Assembly (NCBI RefSeq): GCF_902459705.1
Contig: NZ_CABPRU010000016.1
Span: 42,252-106,251, forward strand
Direction: 5' to 3'
Length of the DNA stretch: 64,000 bases
From: Pandoraea terrigena
GTDB lineage: Bacteria; Pseudomonadota; Gammaproteobacteria; Burkholderiales; Burkholderiaceae
Below the pieces are notes generated by a model that saw only the letters and a list, made by a program, of their open reading frames with translations, did not search any database and had not been told where the DNA came from. Of this stretch, positions 46,857 to 54,497 are shown piece after piece. Every line of letters begins with the position of its first letter. The stretch's first letter is position 1. The position numbers were made by a program, and so were the translations under genes.

Positions 46857-46880
46857 CTGTTCTCAGTTGCGCGAGGCGCG

Positions 46881-47630
46881 TCACTGATGATTGAGGCGAT
46901 TCAGCATGCGCAGGCGCTGCTGCTGACGATCGCGGTGTTCTGCGGTGATGGCGTCGATCGGCTCGGGCGCAGGGGCCGATGCCGCGATCTTCGGTGCGTT
47001 GGCGTAGGCGCTGAGATCCCACGATGCCTGTGCCTGCGGCTCACTCTCGGCTATGCTGTCAGCGAGGCCGACATCGACGGCTTCTTGCGCGGTGAACCAC
47101 GTTTCGGCCTCCATGAATGCCTTCATTTCGTCGACGCTCTTGCCGCTGCGCTTTGCATACTGGCCCGCGATCACGCCGTCGACCTTGTCGAGCAGCGCTG
47201 CGGTATCGGTCATGTCCTTGGAGTTACCGATTGCCATCGTCCAGCCGCAGTGGATCATGTACATCGCGCCATCGGACATGACGACTTCGTCTGCCGCCGA
47301 TGCGATCACGGTGGCAGCACTGGCCGCGAATCCGTCGATGTGCGCTATTACCTTTGCGCCGGTGTCGCGGATCGCGGCAACGATCGACTGCGCGGCGAAG
47401 ACGTCACCGCCAGGCGAATTGATACGCAGGTTGAGCGTGCCGCCCTTGATGTTTCGAATCTCCGGCACAAGCGACTGTGCGGAAACGCCGCCGCACCAGT
47501 ATGCGGTGTCGTCGTCCGCGACGATCGCGTCGTAGATATACAGCGTCGCGTCGCCGCCGCTCATTTCGAGCGCGTGCGGGCGCGCTGTCGGCCGGCGGTT
47601 GCTCGCCAGCAGCTTGATCAGTTTGCTCAT
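46881..47630 (-). CDS. Head maturation protease, ClpP-like (S14/S49)
   Basis: A 249-aa ClpP-like protease that trims the capsid scaffolding domain. The family motif LRINSPGGDVFAA (about 68-80), the catalytic serine in GFAASAAT (S104) and the histidine in YMIHCGWT (H127) are intact, with an aspartate downstream. It overlaps the portal gene by four bases. Confidence 0.94.
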   Translation of the reverse strand: MSKLIKLLASNRRPTARPHALEMSGGDATLYIYDAIVADDDTAYWCGGVSAQSLVPEIRNIKGGTLNLRINSPGGDVFAAQSIVAAIRDTGAKVIAHIDGFAASAATVIASAADEVVMSDGAMYMIHCGWTMAIGNSKDMTDTAALLDKVDGVIAGQYAKRSGKSVDEMKAFMEAETWFTAQEAVDVGLADSIAESEPQAQASWDLSAYANAPKIAASAPAPEPIDAITAEHRDRQQQRLRMLNRLNHQ

Positions 47631-48985
47631 GTTGCTCCCTCGTGTGGTTGCCCTGCGGGCTCAGGTGCCGCCTTTTCGCCGCCCGATTTCGGGTCCGTTC
47701 CGGCCGCTGATCCCGAGACTCCACTGAAAAGGACGTCGCCGCCTTCGACGGGCGGAAGCAGCTTAATGTGTCGGACCTCGTTCGCCGTCATCCAGCCGGG
47801 CGCACCGGGGCCTCCCATCGCAACGCGCAACGCGTCGTTCTCGCTCGCCAGATCACCGCGCTCCATGCCGGAAACGTCGAACTCGCAGAAGATCCGCTGC
47901 CGCGCCGGCCAAAGCTTGCGGTTGAGTTCCTGATTGAACTTCACGAGGTCGCGCAGCAATGTGAACTTCACGAAGCCGCGGCTCATGTTCTCGACGCCGC
48001 TGCCCCACGACGTCGTCTTCTCGGTCGACCCGACCATGAACGGCGGCACGCCGAGGATGCGGCAGATCTCTTCCAGATCCCACTTCGACGTCTCGAGGAT
48101 CTGCGCATCGACCGGCGACATGGTCAATTCCTGAACCTTGAGGCCGCCGGTGAGAATCGCGGGCAAGTGCGAGTTCGCGACACCACTGTGGCGCTCGCCC
48201 CACGTGGCGCGCAGCAGCCGCGCCTGCTCGTCCGTCATGTTGCCGTCGGTCGTCAGCGCGAAATCAGGGCGCGCGCCGTTCGAAAAGAAGCGGGCGCTGT
48301 ATTCAGCCGCCGCGATCGACGTTCCGACAGCCTGCCGCGCTGCATACGTAATCGGGCTCGGGCTTCGAATCCCGTCGTAGCCGAGACTCGGGATATGGAT
48401 GATGTCTGCTGGGTTCAGCACATACTCGGCGCCAACCAGCGGCTGCACGCGATACCAGAGATCGCCATGGCTGTCGCGGAACGGAAAGACGCGCAATGGG
48501 TGGTGCGCCTTGAGCCCCGACACCGAGCTGCTGCGGAACGACGGGCGTACGATCTCTGCGAAACAATCGCCGTAGAAGAGCCGCGACGCGACCATGTATT
48601 CCCAGAACACTGCCGCCGAAACGTCAGGCTCAGGCTGCTCGTTCAGCAGCCACCAGTACGGGTGCTCGACAGCCGCGCGGCCCGTCGGCGTGCGCTCGTA
48701 GATCTGCATCGGCAGCGTCGAGATCGCGCCAGCGATCAACGCAACGCATGCGTAGACCGCAGAGACCTTCATCGCGGTCGTCTCGTTGACGACCGGGCCA
48801 GCATTGCTGATTGCGCCGCCGCCGATGATGTTCGCCAACTCCTGAACGGTCAGACTCTGCCGCGTCTCATTGAGGTTGTTGACGCGACCAGTCGTCTCGG
48901 GCCCATGCTGCGCGCGCCAGGCGTTCAGCACAGCCGAACCCGGGATACGGGCCTTTGCCTGCGCCGCCTTGAATGCTTCGCTCAT
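47627..48985 (-). CDS. Portal protein, HK97/phiE125 type
   Basis: A 452-aa portal protein, the dodecameric DNA gateway at the capsid vertex. It shows the family's AVYACVALIAGAISTLPMQIYER (about 76-98) and the C-terminal LGVPPFMVGSTEKTTSWGSGVE. The ATG at 48985 overlaps the terL stop (ATGA); the upstream open frame does not resemble portal sequence. The C-terminus is Gly/Pro-rich. Confidence 0.94.
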   Translation of the reverse strand: MSEAFKAAQAKARIPGSAVLNAWRAQHGPETTGRVNNLNETRQSLTVQELANIIGGGAISNAGPVVNETTAMKVSAVYACVALIAGAISTLPMQIYERTPTGRAAVEHPYWWLLNEQPEPDVSAAVFWEYMVASRLFYGDCFAEIVRPSFRSSSVSGLKAHHPLRVFPFRDSHGDLWYRVQPLVGAEYVLNPADIIHIPSLGYDGIRSPSPITYAARQAVGTSIAAAEYSARFFSNGARPDFALTTDGNMTDEQARLLRATWGERHSGVANSHLPAILTGGLKVQELTMSPVDAQILETSKWDLEEICRILGVPPFMVGSTEKTTSWGSGVENMSRGFVKFTLLRDLVKFNQELNRKLWPARQRIFCEFDVSGMERGDLASENDALRVAMGGPGAPGWMTANEVRHIKLLPPVEGGDVLFSGVSGSAAGTDPKSGGEKAAPEPAGQPHEGAT

Positions 48986-50643
48986 AGGATAACGATTCCC
49001 GGTGTTGGTGCTGACTGCGGATTGAGACTCATCAGGGTTATGGCGTTGAAGCCAGCCATAAGCGGGTCGATTTTTGCCGTCCCGCTGACTTGTTTGGTGA
49101 TATTCACCGCATTTCCTACCGGCACGACACGCGCATTGCCGACGCACCACGCCATCATTCGCTGACCGCCGTGCACAAGGACGCCCTCGGCGAGCTTTCG
49201 CTCAGTCGTCTTGATCGCGCCGGACATCTTCCAGCCCTGCGAAATGCCGATGACAAGCTCTTCCGGCACATTGGCCTCGACCAATGCGTCGAGGACGCCT
49301 CCGATCCCGGCTGGGTCCGCGCCGACCTTGTCGAGCAGTCCCGATGCGAATATGAGCGAGACGATGTCAGCGACGTCGCGCACGTCGTCGCCAATCTGCT
49401 CTACCATCGTCAAGTCGCCCTCTTTCTCGAAATCCTGCAGGGTCGGAGCAATCTCCTTGCGCCGCTGGAGCACGGATGGATGTGCCCATGCGTGCGCCCA
49501 AAAAAGCCAGCGTCGAGTGACCTTCTCTCGACCAACGACCGCCAGACCTAGCAAGTCGTCGAGGCCGCCGCCGTCGATACCGACGTCGATCACTTCGCAG
49601 CGCGCAATCAGATCGGCGAGCGTCACCCCCGGCACGCGCGCCGCGTCCTGCCAAAAGTCTGCGCCGGCCCAACGATCAGAGCGTAGATTGAGCCCGATCT
49701 CGACGTTCAGGTGTTTCGCCAGAAACTGCTGAAAGGCTCCGTCCGTCTTGGTTTGATTCTTTTTAAGCTGGTCTTCCAGCCACTCTGCACTCACAGAGCG
49801 ACCGATATTCGGGTTCGTGATGTAGAACTTCGTCGGATCCAGATAAGCCTTGGACTTGATCATGTCCGGCGGGAATTCATAGATCACACCCAGCGACTTC
49901 CGGTCCTCGATCTTTCCGTCGCGAACGTCGCGGTAGTAGTTCAGCTTCTCTTTGAACACGCCGGCCGGCGGCTCGTCGCTTTGCGTGGTGAGGTAAATCA
50001 CCCAGCCTTCATCGCGCGACACCTGGCCGCCAGTCGCTTCCATGAACATGGCTTCGGCATTCGCGCGCGTGCCGAAGAGCCAGTGCTCATCCACCAGGAT
50101 GCGCCCCGACTTCTTGCCCGACACCGTATCAGTGTCCGCGGCGACCACCTTCAACGAAGCGCGGGTGACGCGGTGCGTGATGGTGCGAATGTGATCCTGA
50201 ATGTGGAAGAGAGCGGTCAGTTCCTCGTCCGCGCGGATCATCCCCGCCGCAGGCTTGAAGCTGTTGTCGGCAACTTCCTTCGTCGGCGCAAGGATCAGAT
50301 GCTCCTCTTCCTCGCGCCAGCACAGAATCACAGCGGTCAGCATGATGCCGGCGGCAATCGTCGACTTCGTGTTCTTCTTGCTGATCAGCAGGAAGAATTC
50401 CCGAATCAACTGCTTGCCCCTCTCCGCGTCGTACGCGCCGAAAATGGCCGCGACGAAATCGAACACCCATTGCTCACTGCACTCGCCGAATGTCGGCTTG
50501 CCCGGCAGGTCGACAACCCGCAGTTCCTTGAAGATCGCCAGTGCTTGTGCGGCTTGATCCGGAAAGATCGGCTTCGGAATGATGGACTCGCCAGCAACCA
50601 GACGCGCTTCCCAGTCGGGACAGGCCGTTGACCAATCCATCAT
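48982..50643 (-). CDS. terL: Terminase large subunit
   Basis: A 553-aa DNA packaging motor of the HK97 Terminase_1 type. The ATPase has a Walker-A-like KKNTKST (about 89-95) and a Walker B with VDEH (about 184-187); the nuclease domain shows aspartates in CEVIDVGIDGGGLDDL (about 330-345). It cuts concatemers and pumps DNA through the portal. It is coupled to terS by an ATGA overlap. Confidence 0.95.
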   Translation of the reverse strand: MMDWSTACPDWEARLVAGESIIPKPIFPDQAAQALAIFKELRVVDLPGKPTFGECSEQWVFDFVAAIFGAYDAERGKQLIREFFLLISKKNTKSTIAAGIMLTAVILCWREEEEHLILAPTKEVADNSFKPAAGMIRADEELTALFHIQDHIRTITHRVTRASLKVVAADTDTVSGKKSGRILVDEHWLFGTRANAEAMFMEATGGQVSRDEGWVIYLTTQSDEPPAGVFKEKLNYYRDVRDGKIEDRKSLGVIYEFPPDMIKSKAYLDPTKFYITNPNIGRSVSAEWLEDQLKKNQTKTDGAFQQFLAKHLNVEIGLNLRSDRWAGADFWQDAARVPGVTLADLIARCEVIDVGIDGGGLDDLLGLAVVGREKVTRRWLFWAHAWAHPSVLQRRKEIAPTLQDFEKEGDLTMVEQIGDDVRDVADIVSLIFASGLLDKVGADPAGIGGVLDALVEANVPEELVIGISQGWKMSGAIKTTERKLAEGVLVHGGQRMMAWCVGNARVVPVGNAVNITKQVSGTAKIDPLMAGFNAITLMSLNPQSAPTPGIVIL

Positions 50644-51131
50644 CCGACCTTCTTACCGTCGGCCGCCACCAACTTGGGCGGCGCCGCCGGCGCAAACCGG
50701 CTCGCGACTTTCTTGGCGGCCTCGTTGCGCTGGTCCTTTTTGCCCGTCTCGCCAACTTTGGCGTGCATGAACGGCATGAGCGTCTTTGCCGCGTCGATCC
50801 GAAGCTTCGGCTCGGTCTTCTGGTCGTTCATCGCTGCCAGGAGAAACGCTTTCGGGTCCGAAAACGTCAAAATCGTGTTCAGATCAAAGCCCGCCGCTAC
50901 TGCAGCCTTGGTCATTGCCGCATCGGTTTCGGCTTGAGCCGGTTTCGCCTTCGTCGCACCCTTCTTTCGCCGCTCGGCCAGGTATGCGACTACGTCCTTG
51001 TCTTTAACAAGTCGCGATCCGGCCGCCGACGCTGTCGCGGGGCTGTAGCCCGCCGCGATAGCCGCGTCCTTATTGGACTTTCCGGCCAAAACAGCATCGG
51101 CAAACAGCCGCTTTTTGCTGTTAAGAGCCAT
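50640..51131 (-). CDS. terS: Terminase small subunit
   Basis: A 163-aa DNA-recognition subunit. The N-terminal helix-turn-helix reads KRLFADAVLAGKSNKDAAIAAGYSPATASAAGSRL, typical of Terminase_2; a Lys-rich linker and a C-terminal part that would bind TerL follow. The ATG at 51131 has GGAG about nine bases upstream. A strong inverted repeat lies 90-120 bases upstream and may be its binding or cos/pac site. Confidence 0.9.
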   Translation of the reverse strand: MALNSKKRLFADAVLAGKSNKDAAIAAGYSPATASAAGSRLVKDKDVVAYLAERRKKGATKAKPAQAETDAAMTKAAVAAGFDLNTILTFSDPKAFLLAAMNDQKTEPKLRIDAAKTLMPFMHAKVGETGKKDQRNEAAKKVASRFAPAAPPKLVAADGKKVG

Positions 51132-51219
51132 TAACAAAAACTCCAATCGAGGAAAAATTCTGCGCGTGCGGGATCGGTCGGTTTCCCGCGATGCGGAACG
51201 CCAAACTTTCGACACCCCC

Positions 51220-51252
51220 CGGTGCAAATGCGAATCGATATCATTTGCACCG
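51220..51252. other. Inverted repeat upstream of terS, candidate cos/pac or TerS site
   Basis: Perfect 11-bp arms (51220-51230 and 51242-51252; CGGTGCAAATG and its complement) separated by 11 bases, in the 172-base gap between the HNH and terS genes. A shorter CGCGAAT...ATTCGCG repeat lies to the right. HNH-terS gaps often hold the cos site in HK97-like phages. No small gene is seen here. Confidence 0.5.
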
Positions 51253-51303
51253 ATCTACCCGCTTGCGCAGTCATCGCGAATGAGATTGATTCGCGTTTGT
51301 GCG

Positions 51304-51621
51304 TCACCTCGCGCGGGCACGCGCCTCGTCGGCGGTCTTCCCCTTGTGGCAGTCGTCGCACAGTAGCTTCAGGTTGCTGTCGTCGTTGCTGCCACCCTGC
51401 TCGAGCGGCACATCGTGGTCGACCTGGTCATGCCAAGGCAGCCACACACGACCGCAGCGCTGACACTTGAACTGTTGAGCGATCGCAATGCGATTCCGCG
51501 TCTTAACCCAGCGGCTTCCGCGAATGCGTTCGGTTGTTCCTGCTTTAGCCTCAAGCGTAGGAATGCGACTGGTATTCGCTGCCTGCACTCGCGGCTTGAG
51601 CGTGGTCAGCTTGCGGCTCAT
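51304..51621 (-). CDS. Phage HNH endonuclease
   Basis: A 105-aa HNH nuclease with CQRCGR (about 53-58), the catalytic DHDVPLEQGGSNDDSNLKLLC core (about 68-90) and a final CDDCHKGK. In HK97-type phages the HNH protein next to terminase assists cleavage at cos during packaging. It overlaps the upstream small membrane-protein gene by four bases. Confidence 0.93.
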   Translation of the reverse strand: MSRKLTTLKPRVQAANTSRIPTLEAKAGTTERIRGSRWVKTRNRIAIAQQFKCQRCGRVWLPWHDQVDHDVPLEQGGSNDDSNLKLLCDDCHKGKTADEARARAR

Positions 51622-51770
51622 CGAACGCTCACACGAACCGCACGCTTGATCACCCGACCCAGCTTCTCCGCGTCAGGGGTGGTGCCAGCAAGCACCGCAC
51701 AGAACGCGAGGGCGAAGATGTATGGCTTGAGCCACCATGCAAATGTCACTCTCAGTTTGATCTGTGCCAT
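51618..51770 (-). CDS. Small phage membrane protein
   Basis: A 50-aa protein starting MAQIKLRVTFAWWLKPYIFA, with one hydrophobic segment (about 10-28) and a basic C-terminus. Short proteins with this KLRV-AWWLKPY pattern are frequent next to phage HNH/terminase genes; the function is unknown. It is translationally coupled to the HNH gene. Confidence 0.7.
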   Translation of the reverse strand: MAQIKLRVTFAWWLKPYIFALAFCAVLAGTTPDAEKLGRVIKRAVRVSVR

Positions 51771-51916
51771 AAATAGAAAGGCCCGCACTGGTCGGGCAAG
51801 CGCCGGTCGGCGCAGAGGAGACAACTCATGCCATTTCATCGAAGCAGCCAACCCGTTCGCAGCACGTACGCGCTTAGCCAGCCATGCCGGCAGTCTGCTG
51901 CCCCGATGAAATGACA

Positions 51917-51953
51917 ACAAAAAAGCCCGCACAATTTGCACTGTGCGGGCTTT
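51917..51953 (-). terminator. tR'-like terminator before the late genes
   Basis: Twelve-bp perfect stem (51922-51933/51942-51953; AAAGCCCGCACA arm) with an eight-base loop, followed on the minus strand by T residues. It lies between the Q-like gene and all late genes, where lambda has tR'. Confidence 0.9.
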
Positions 51954-52001
51954 GGAGGCACTGATTCAGCCTTTCCGAAATGATACGTTTTTTGCGGTTT
52001 T

Positions 52002-52041
52002 TGTATAGCGCGAAGATGTATAGCGTGGGGCTATACATCTT
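52002..52041. repeat. GTATAGC repeat cluster in the late control region
   Basis: Two direct copies of TGTATAGCG (52002-52010 and 52017-52025) and an inverted copy, together forming a perfect 12-bp inverted repeat (52013-52024/52030-52041) with spacer GTGGG. It may be a binding site for the adjacent Q-like regulator or for another phage protein. Confidence 0.6.
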
Positions 52042-52079
52042 TGTTCTTTACATTCCTCCATCAATGTACTAGGGGCGTG

Positions 52080-52433
52080 CTACGCCATTTCAGTCATGCG
52101 CCGATATGCGCGATATGCTTGATCTCGGAATGACTCGACGCGCTTGTAGAAGGCATCGCGCGAAACGCCCATCTCGGAGGCAACTGCCTTGATATTCTTC
52201 ACCCGATGGATGTAGTACAGATAGAACGTCTGCTTCTCAACGCTCTCTGGCAACGCAAGTACAGCCAGGTTGAAGAAACTTAGGCTCGACGAACAGATAG
52301 CGTCAGGCTCTGCGCCGACCTTGCGCGGCACGAGGCGCGCCAGGATATTTTCTGGAACCGGCGGCGCGAACAGGCGTCTCGACCTATGCCACGCCGACCA
52401 GTCTTCGCAGAATGCATGCAAATCGCGCTTCAT
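52080..52433 (-). CDS. Antitermination Q / late-regulator-like protein
   Basis: A 117-aa protein whose C-terminal half contains a sigma-like helix-turn-helix (NIKAVASEMGVSRDAFYKRV, about 80-100) after a hydrophobic helical region with KQTFYLYYIH. This matches the small Q/ArpU-like late regulators of lambdoid phages. It is the last early-leftward gene, just before the late control region and terminator. The call rests on motif and position. Confidence 0.75.
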   Translation of the reverse strand: MKRDLHAFCEDWSAWHRSRRLFAPPVPENILARLVPRKVGAEPDAICSSSLSFFNLAVLALPESVEKQTFYLYYIHRVKNIKAVASEMGVSRDAFYKRVESFRDQAYRAYRRMTEMA

Positions 52434-52624
52434 CGGCGCGCACTCCCGTCCTCGTATAGGTTGCACCGCCGCATGTTCAGAGCGCCCGCTTTCGTCCGCT
52501 CCTTGGCGCAATATTCCAAACCCCAAAGCGTCAGTTTGTGTGTGCATCCCTTGCATGTCTTGTTTTCCTCTTGTTCCAATACGATCGCTGGGTCTTGGTA
52601 CATCCTCGATGGGAGCGCCGCCAT
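52430..52624 (-). CDS. Small cysteine-rich phage protein
   Basis: A 64-aa protein with CKGC (about 25-28), a C near 40 and a C near 55, probably a zinc-binding site, between polar flanks. Comparable small proteins precede Q in other lambdoid phages; the function is unknown. It overlaps its downstream neighbour by four bases and shares a base with the DUF1364 gene. Confidence 0.72.
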   Translation of the reverse strand: MAALPSRMYQDPAIVLEQEENKTCKGCTHKLTLWGLEYCAKERTKAGALNMRRCNLYEDGSARR

Positions 52625-53052
52625 CACACCACCTCGATTGAAAGCTTTGCCGCTCGTACCGGCTCCCACGCTCGATACGCTGCACGCCAAACACTGAATT
52701 TCTCCTCGCGTGGTGCAGATCCTTGATCGAGCCAGGCGTGGCACGCGAAACATCCCGGGACGGTAAATTCATCGCGTGCCTTGATTCCCATCCCTTTGCC
52801 GTGCTCTTGCTCGTTCGAATGGCATGGAACTACGGTTTCCGCAGTCGAGGGGCAGACGCCGGGCACCCGCAGATAACAGTTCTCGCCGCGACACGCGTCA
52901 AGCATCCGTTTGTCGTGACCTTCCCGCTTCTTCCGGGATTTCCGCTTGAACGTCGTTCCGTGAAGCGCCGCGTTGCCGCTGAACGGGCTGAGCGCCGCCG
53001 GCGCACTGCGCTTGAATCCGGTGCGCTTCATGGGCTTGCTTCGCTTCATCAC
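52624..53052 (-). CDS. DUF1364 / YbcO-like putative nuclease
   Basis: A 142-aa protein with a basic N-terminus and the YbcO-like core: ENCYLRVPGVC (about 57-67), VVPCHSNEQEHGKGMGIKARD (about 74-94) and GCFACHAWLDQG (about 99-110). The Cys/His set binds zinc, and the family has a predicted recombination-type nuclease role. It belongs to the nin-like region between replication and Q. Confidence 0.88.
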   Translation of the reverse strand: MMKRSKPMKRTGFKRSAPAALSPFSGNAALHGTTFKRKSRKKREGHDKRMLDACRGENCYLRVPGVCPSTAETVVPCHSNEQEHGKGMGIKARDEFTVPGCFACHAWLDQGSAPREEKFSVWRAAYRAWEPVRAAKLSIEVV

Positions 53053-53522
53053 TGGATCTCTAGGAAATCACCAGCAGCCATCCGGCGATGCATTTCGTTG
53101 ATCGCCGCCCGAACCTGCGCCTTGGGCGCCGTTTTCATCTGAGAGTCATGCACCGTGACAGCCAACTGCAAATCCCGGATTCCGTCGCCATCCAAGCCCC
53201 AAGTGCCAAATCTCTCGCTGCGGCCTTTGGCTCTCATGAGCGCGTCCTGTGCTCGCTTGATGTCTTCAATGCGAGCCTCTTCCATGCCTTGCTCAGCGAG
53301 GATCAGGGCGATATTCACCGAGCACGCAAGATTGCTCCACATTTCCTCGGTAGCGCACCCACCTTTGATGGCATCAAGCGACAGGTGATATATAAGCCCA
53401 ATGTCGTTCGTCTGCGACTGATCCAGCGGGAGCGCGGCGGACTTACGCTCCTGGCTGGCCGCTATGCGTCGGAGCGAGCGATTGGGGTCATACCGACGAC
53501 GAGGATTCTTGCTGCGGCTCAT
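53049..53522 (-). CDS. Phage nin-region protein of unknown function
   Basis: A 157-aa protein with a basic N-terminus and a helical core containing NDIGLIYHLSLDAIKGG and a DIKRAQDALMRAK helix. It occurs in Burkholderia-type prophages between DUF1064 and YbcO-like genes. No catalytic motif is visible. It overlaps both neighbours by four bases. Confidence 0.72.
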   Translation of the reverse strand: MSRSKNPRRRYDPNRSLRRIAASQERKSAALPLDQSQTNDIGLIYHLSLDAIKGGCATEEMWSNLACSVNIALILAEQGMEEARIEDIKRAQDALMRAKGRSERFGTWGLDGDGIRDLQLAVTVHDSQMKTAPKAQVRAAINEMHRRMAAGDFLEIQ

Positions 53523-53836
53523 CGAAGCTCCTCACACAGCGCCTGATGGGCCAGCACGTCGCGGCTATACGTCTGCATCGGCGTCCAGCGCGGCTGATAC
53601 GGGACAGTCGCCACAGAGGGAACGCTTGGATACGAACTCACTTTCAGCGACGGACGATTCATCAGGAGCCGGACTCGAGACTTCTTGCCGATCATCTCGA
53701 TTTCCACTACCTTCTCAGCCGCCAGCGCGCGGCATGCTCGATTGATCGACGCGGTATCGAAACCGGTGATCGACGCCAGGGTCTGGTAGCTGTACCAAAA
53801 GTCCTTGTCCATGCTTTCCAGAATTTCGCGCTTCAT
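53519..53836 (-). CDS. Small winged-helix-like phage protein
   Basis: A 105-aa protein whose first 60 residues resemble a winged helix (YSYQTLASITGFDTASINRACRALAAEKVVEIEMIGKKSRVRLL), the rest being Ser/Pro-rich and flexible. It may bind DNA, but no target is evident. It is coupled to the DUF1064 gene by an ATGA overlap. Confidence 0.7.
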   Translation of the reverse strand: MKREILESMDKDFWYSYQTLASITGFDTASINRACRALAAEKVVEIEMIGKKSRVRLLMNRPSLKVSSYPSVPSVATVPYQPRWTPMQTYSRDVLAHQALCEELR

Positions 53837-54315
53837 TTGACCTCCGTAATCGTCAGGCCCTTGGCGGCCATCAAGTGCCGCTTGAGCCGGTATTCCGCCG
53901 TCAGGTGCCCTTTCACGTCTTCGATGACTTCCTCGTCGCTGCGCTGGTACACGAAGTCGGCCACGTAGTAGCGTGCCGGCCGCTTACGCCCTTGGATCAC
54001 GGCCGGCGGCGCGATCTCGAATCTCACCTGCCGCCGAAGATCCGTGATGTGGCCCTGCGCTTCTTGGCTTCGCAGCACTACCCAGCAGGCAGCCTCGCGG
54101 CGGCTGTCAAACTTAATGCCATCTACGACGCACTTCTCGTTGCTGTACTTGCTCCGCTTCGGCGCGGCCATCCCGAGCAGGGGCGCCATCAGCGGCGCGG
54201 GCTCGGGTGATGCCAGTGCGGCGGCCGTAGCGCCGATCTGCGCGCGAATCCTCGCCGTGCCGACTCGTCCATTGCTCACTGCGTCTTCCGGAAACGTGAG
54301 GCCCTTTCTCGTCAC
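53833..54315 (-). CDS. DUF1064 family, putative Holliday-junction-type nuclease
   Basis: A 160-aa protein; from about residue 55 it shows the DUF1064 core: GIKFDSRREAACWVVL, RRQVRFEIAP, RYYVADFVYQR and EVIEDVKG. The E, D and K positions match a PD-(D/E)XK nuclease site, and the family is thought to resolve or process recombination intermediates. The N-terminal 50 residues are Ala/Pro-rich. Confidence 0.88.
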   Translation of the reverse strand: MTRKGLTFPEDAVSNGRVGTARIRAQIGATAAALASPEPAPLMAPLLGMAAPKRSKYSNEKCVVDGIKFDSRREAACWVVLRSQEAQGHITDLRRQVRFEIAPPAVIQGRKRPARYYVADFVYQRSDEEVIEDVKGHLTAEYRLKRHLMAAKGLTITEVK

Positions 54316-54497
54316 TTCCCCTTCTCCCGTAAGTGGGCGATGTACGCCCGTAACTCCTTCTCCTGCCTAGCCGCTATCTCGTCCCCAAAGCGCCGCCGAA
54401 CCGCTGCGAGGTAGGCGCGAGGCACGCTGCCAATCCCCGCCAGCGCCGCCCTTGCCGCTTCTTCGAAGCGCCGCCAGCATTCATTCGGGTCCATCAC
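54312..54497 (-). CDS. Small helical phage protein
   Basis: A 61-aa Arg/Ala/Glu-rich helical protein (ECWRRFEEAARAALAGIG and EKELRAYIAHLREKGK). Unknown function. It lies between the replication gene and DUF1064 with four-base overlaps on both sides, which supports it as a real gene despite its size. Confidence 0.7.
   Translation of the reverse strand: MMDPNECWRRFEEAARAALAGIGSVPRAYLAAVRRRFGDEIAARQEKELRAYIAHLREKGK

Larger units (their letters stand above)
51771..52079. promoter_or_regulatory. Late control region (309 bases, no gene)
   Basis: Non-coding gap between the Q-like gene and the first late gene. It holds an inverted/direct repeat cluster (52002-52041), a strong minus-strand terminator (51917-51953) and a weaker AGGCCCG-type hairpin near 51779-51800. 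The layout matches a late promoter followed by a tR'-like terminator; no clear -35/-10 pair could be assigned. Confidence 0.55.
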
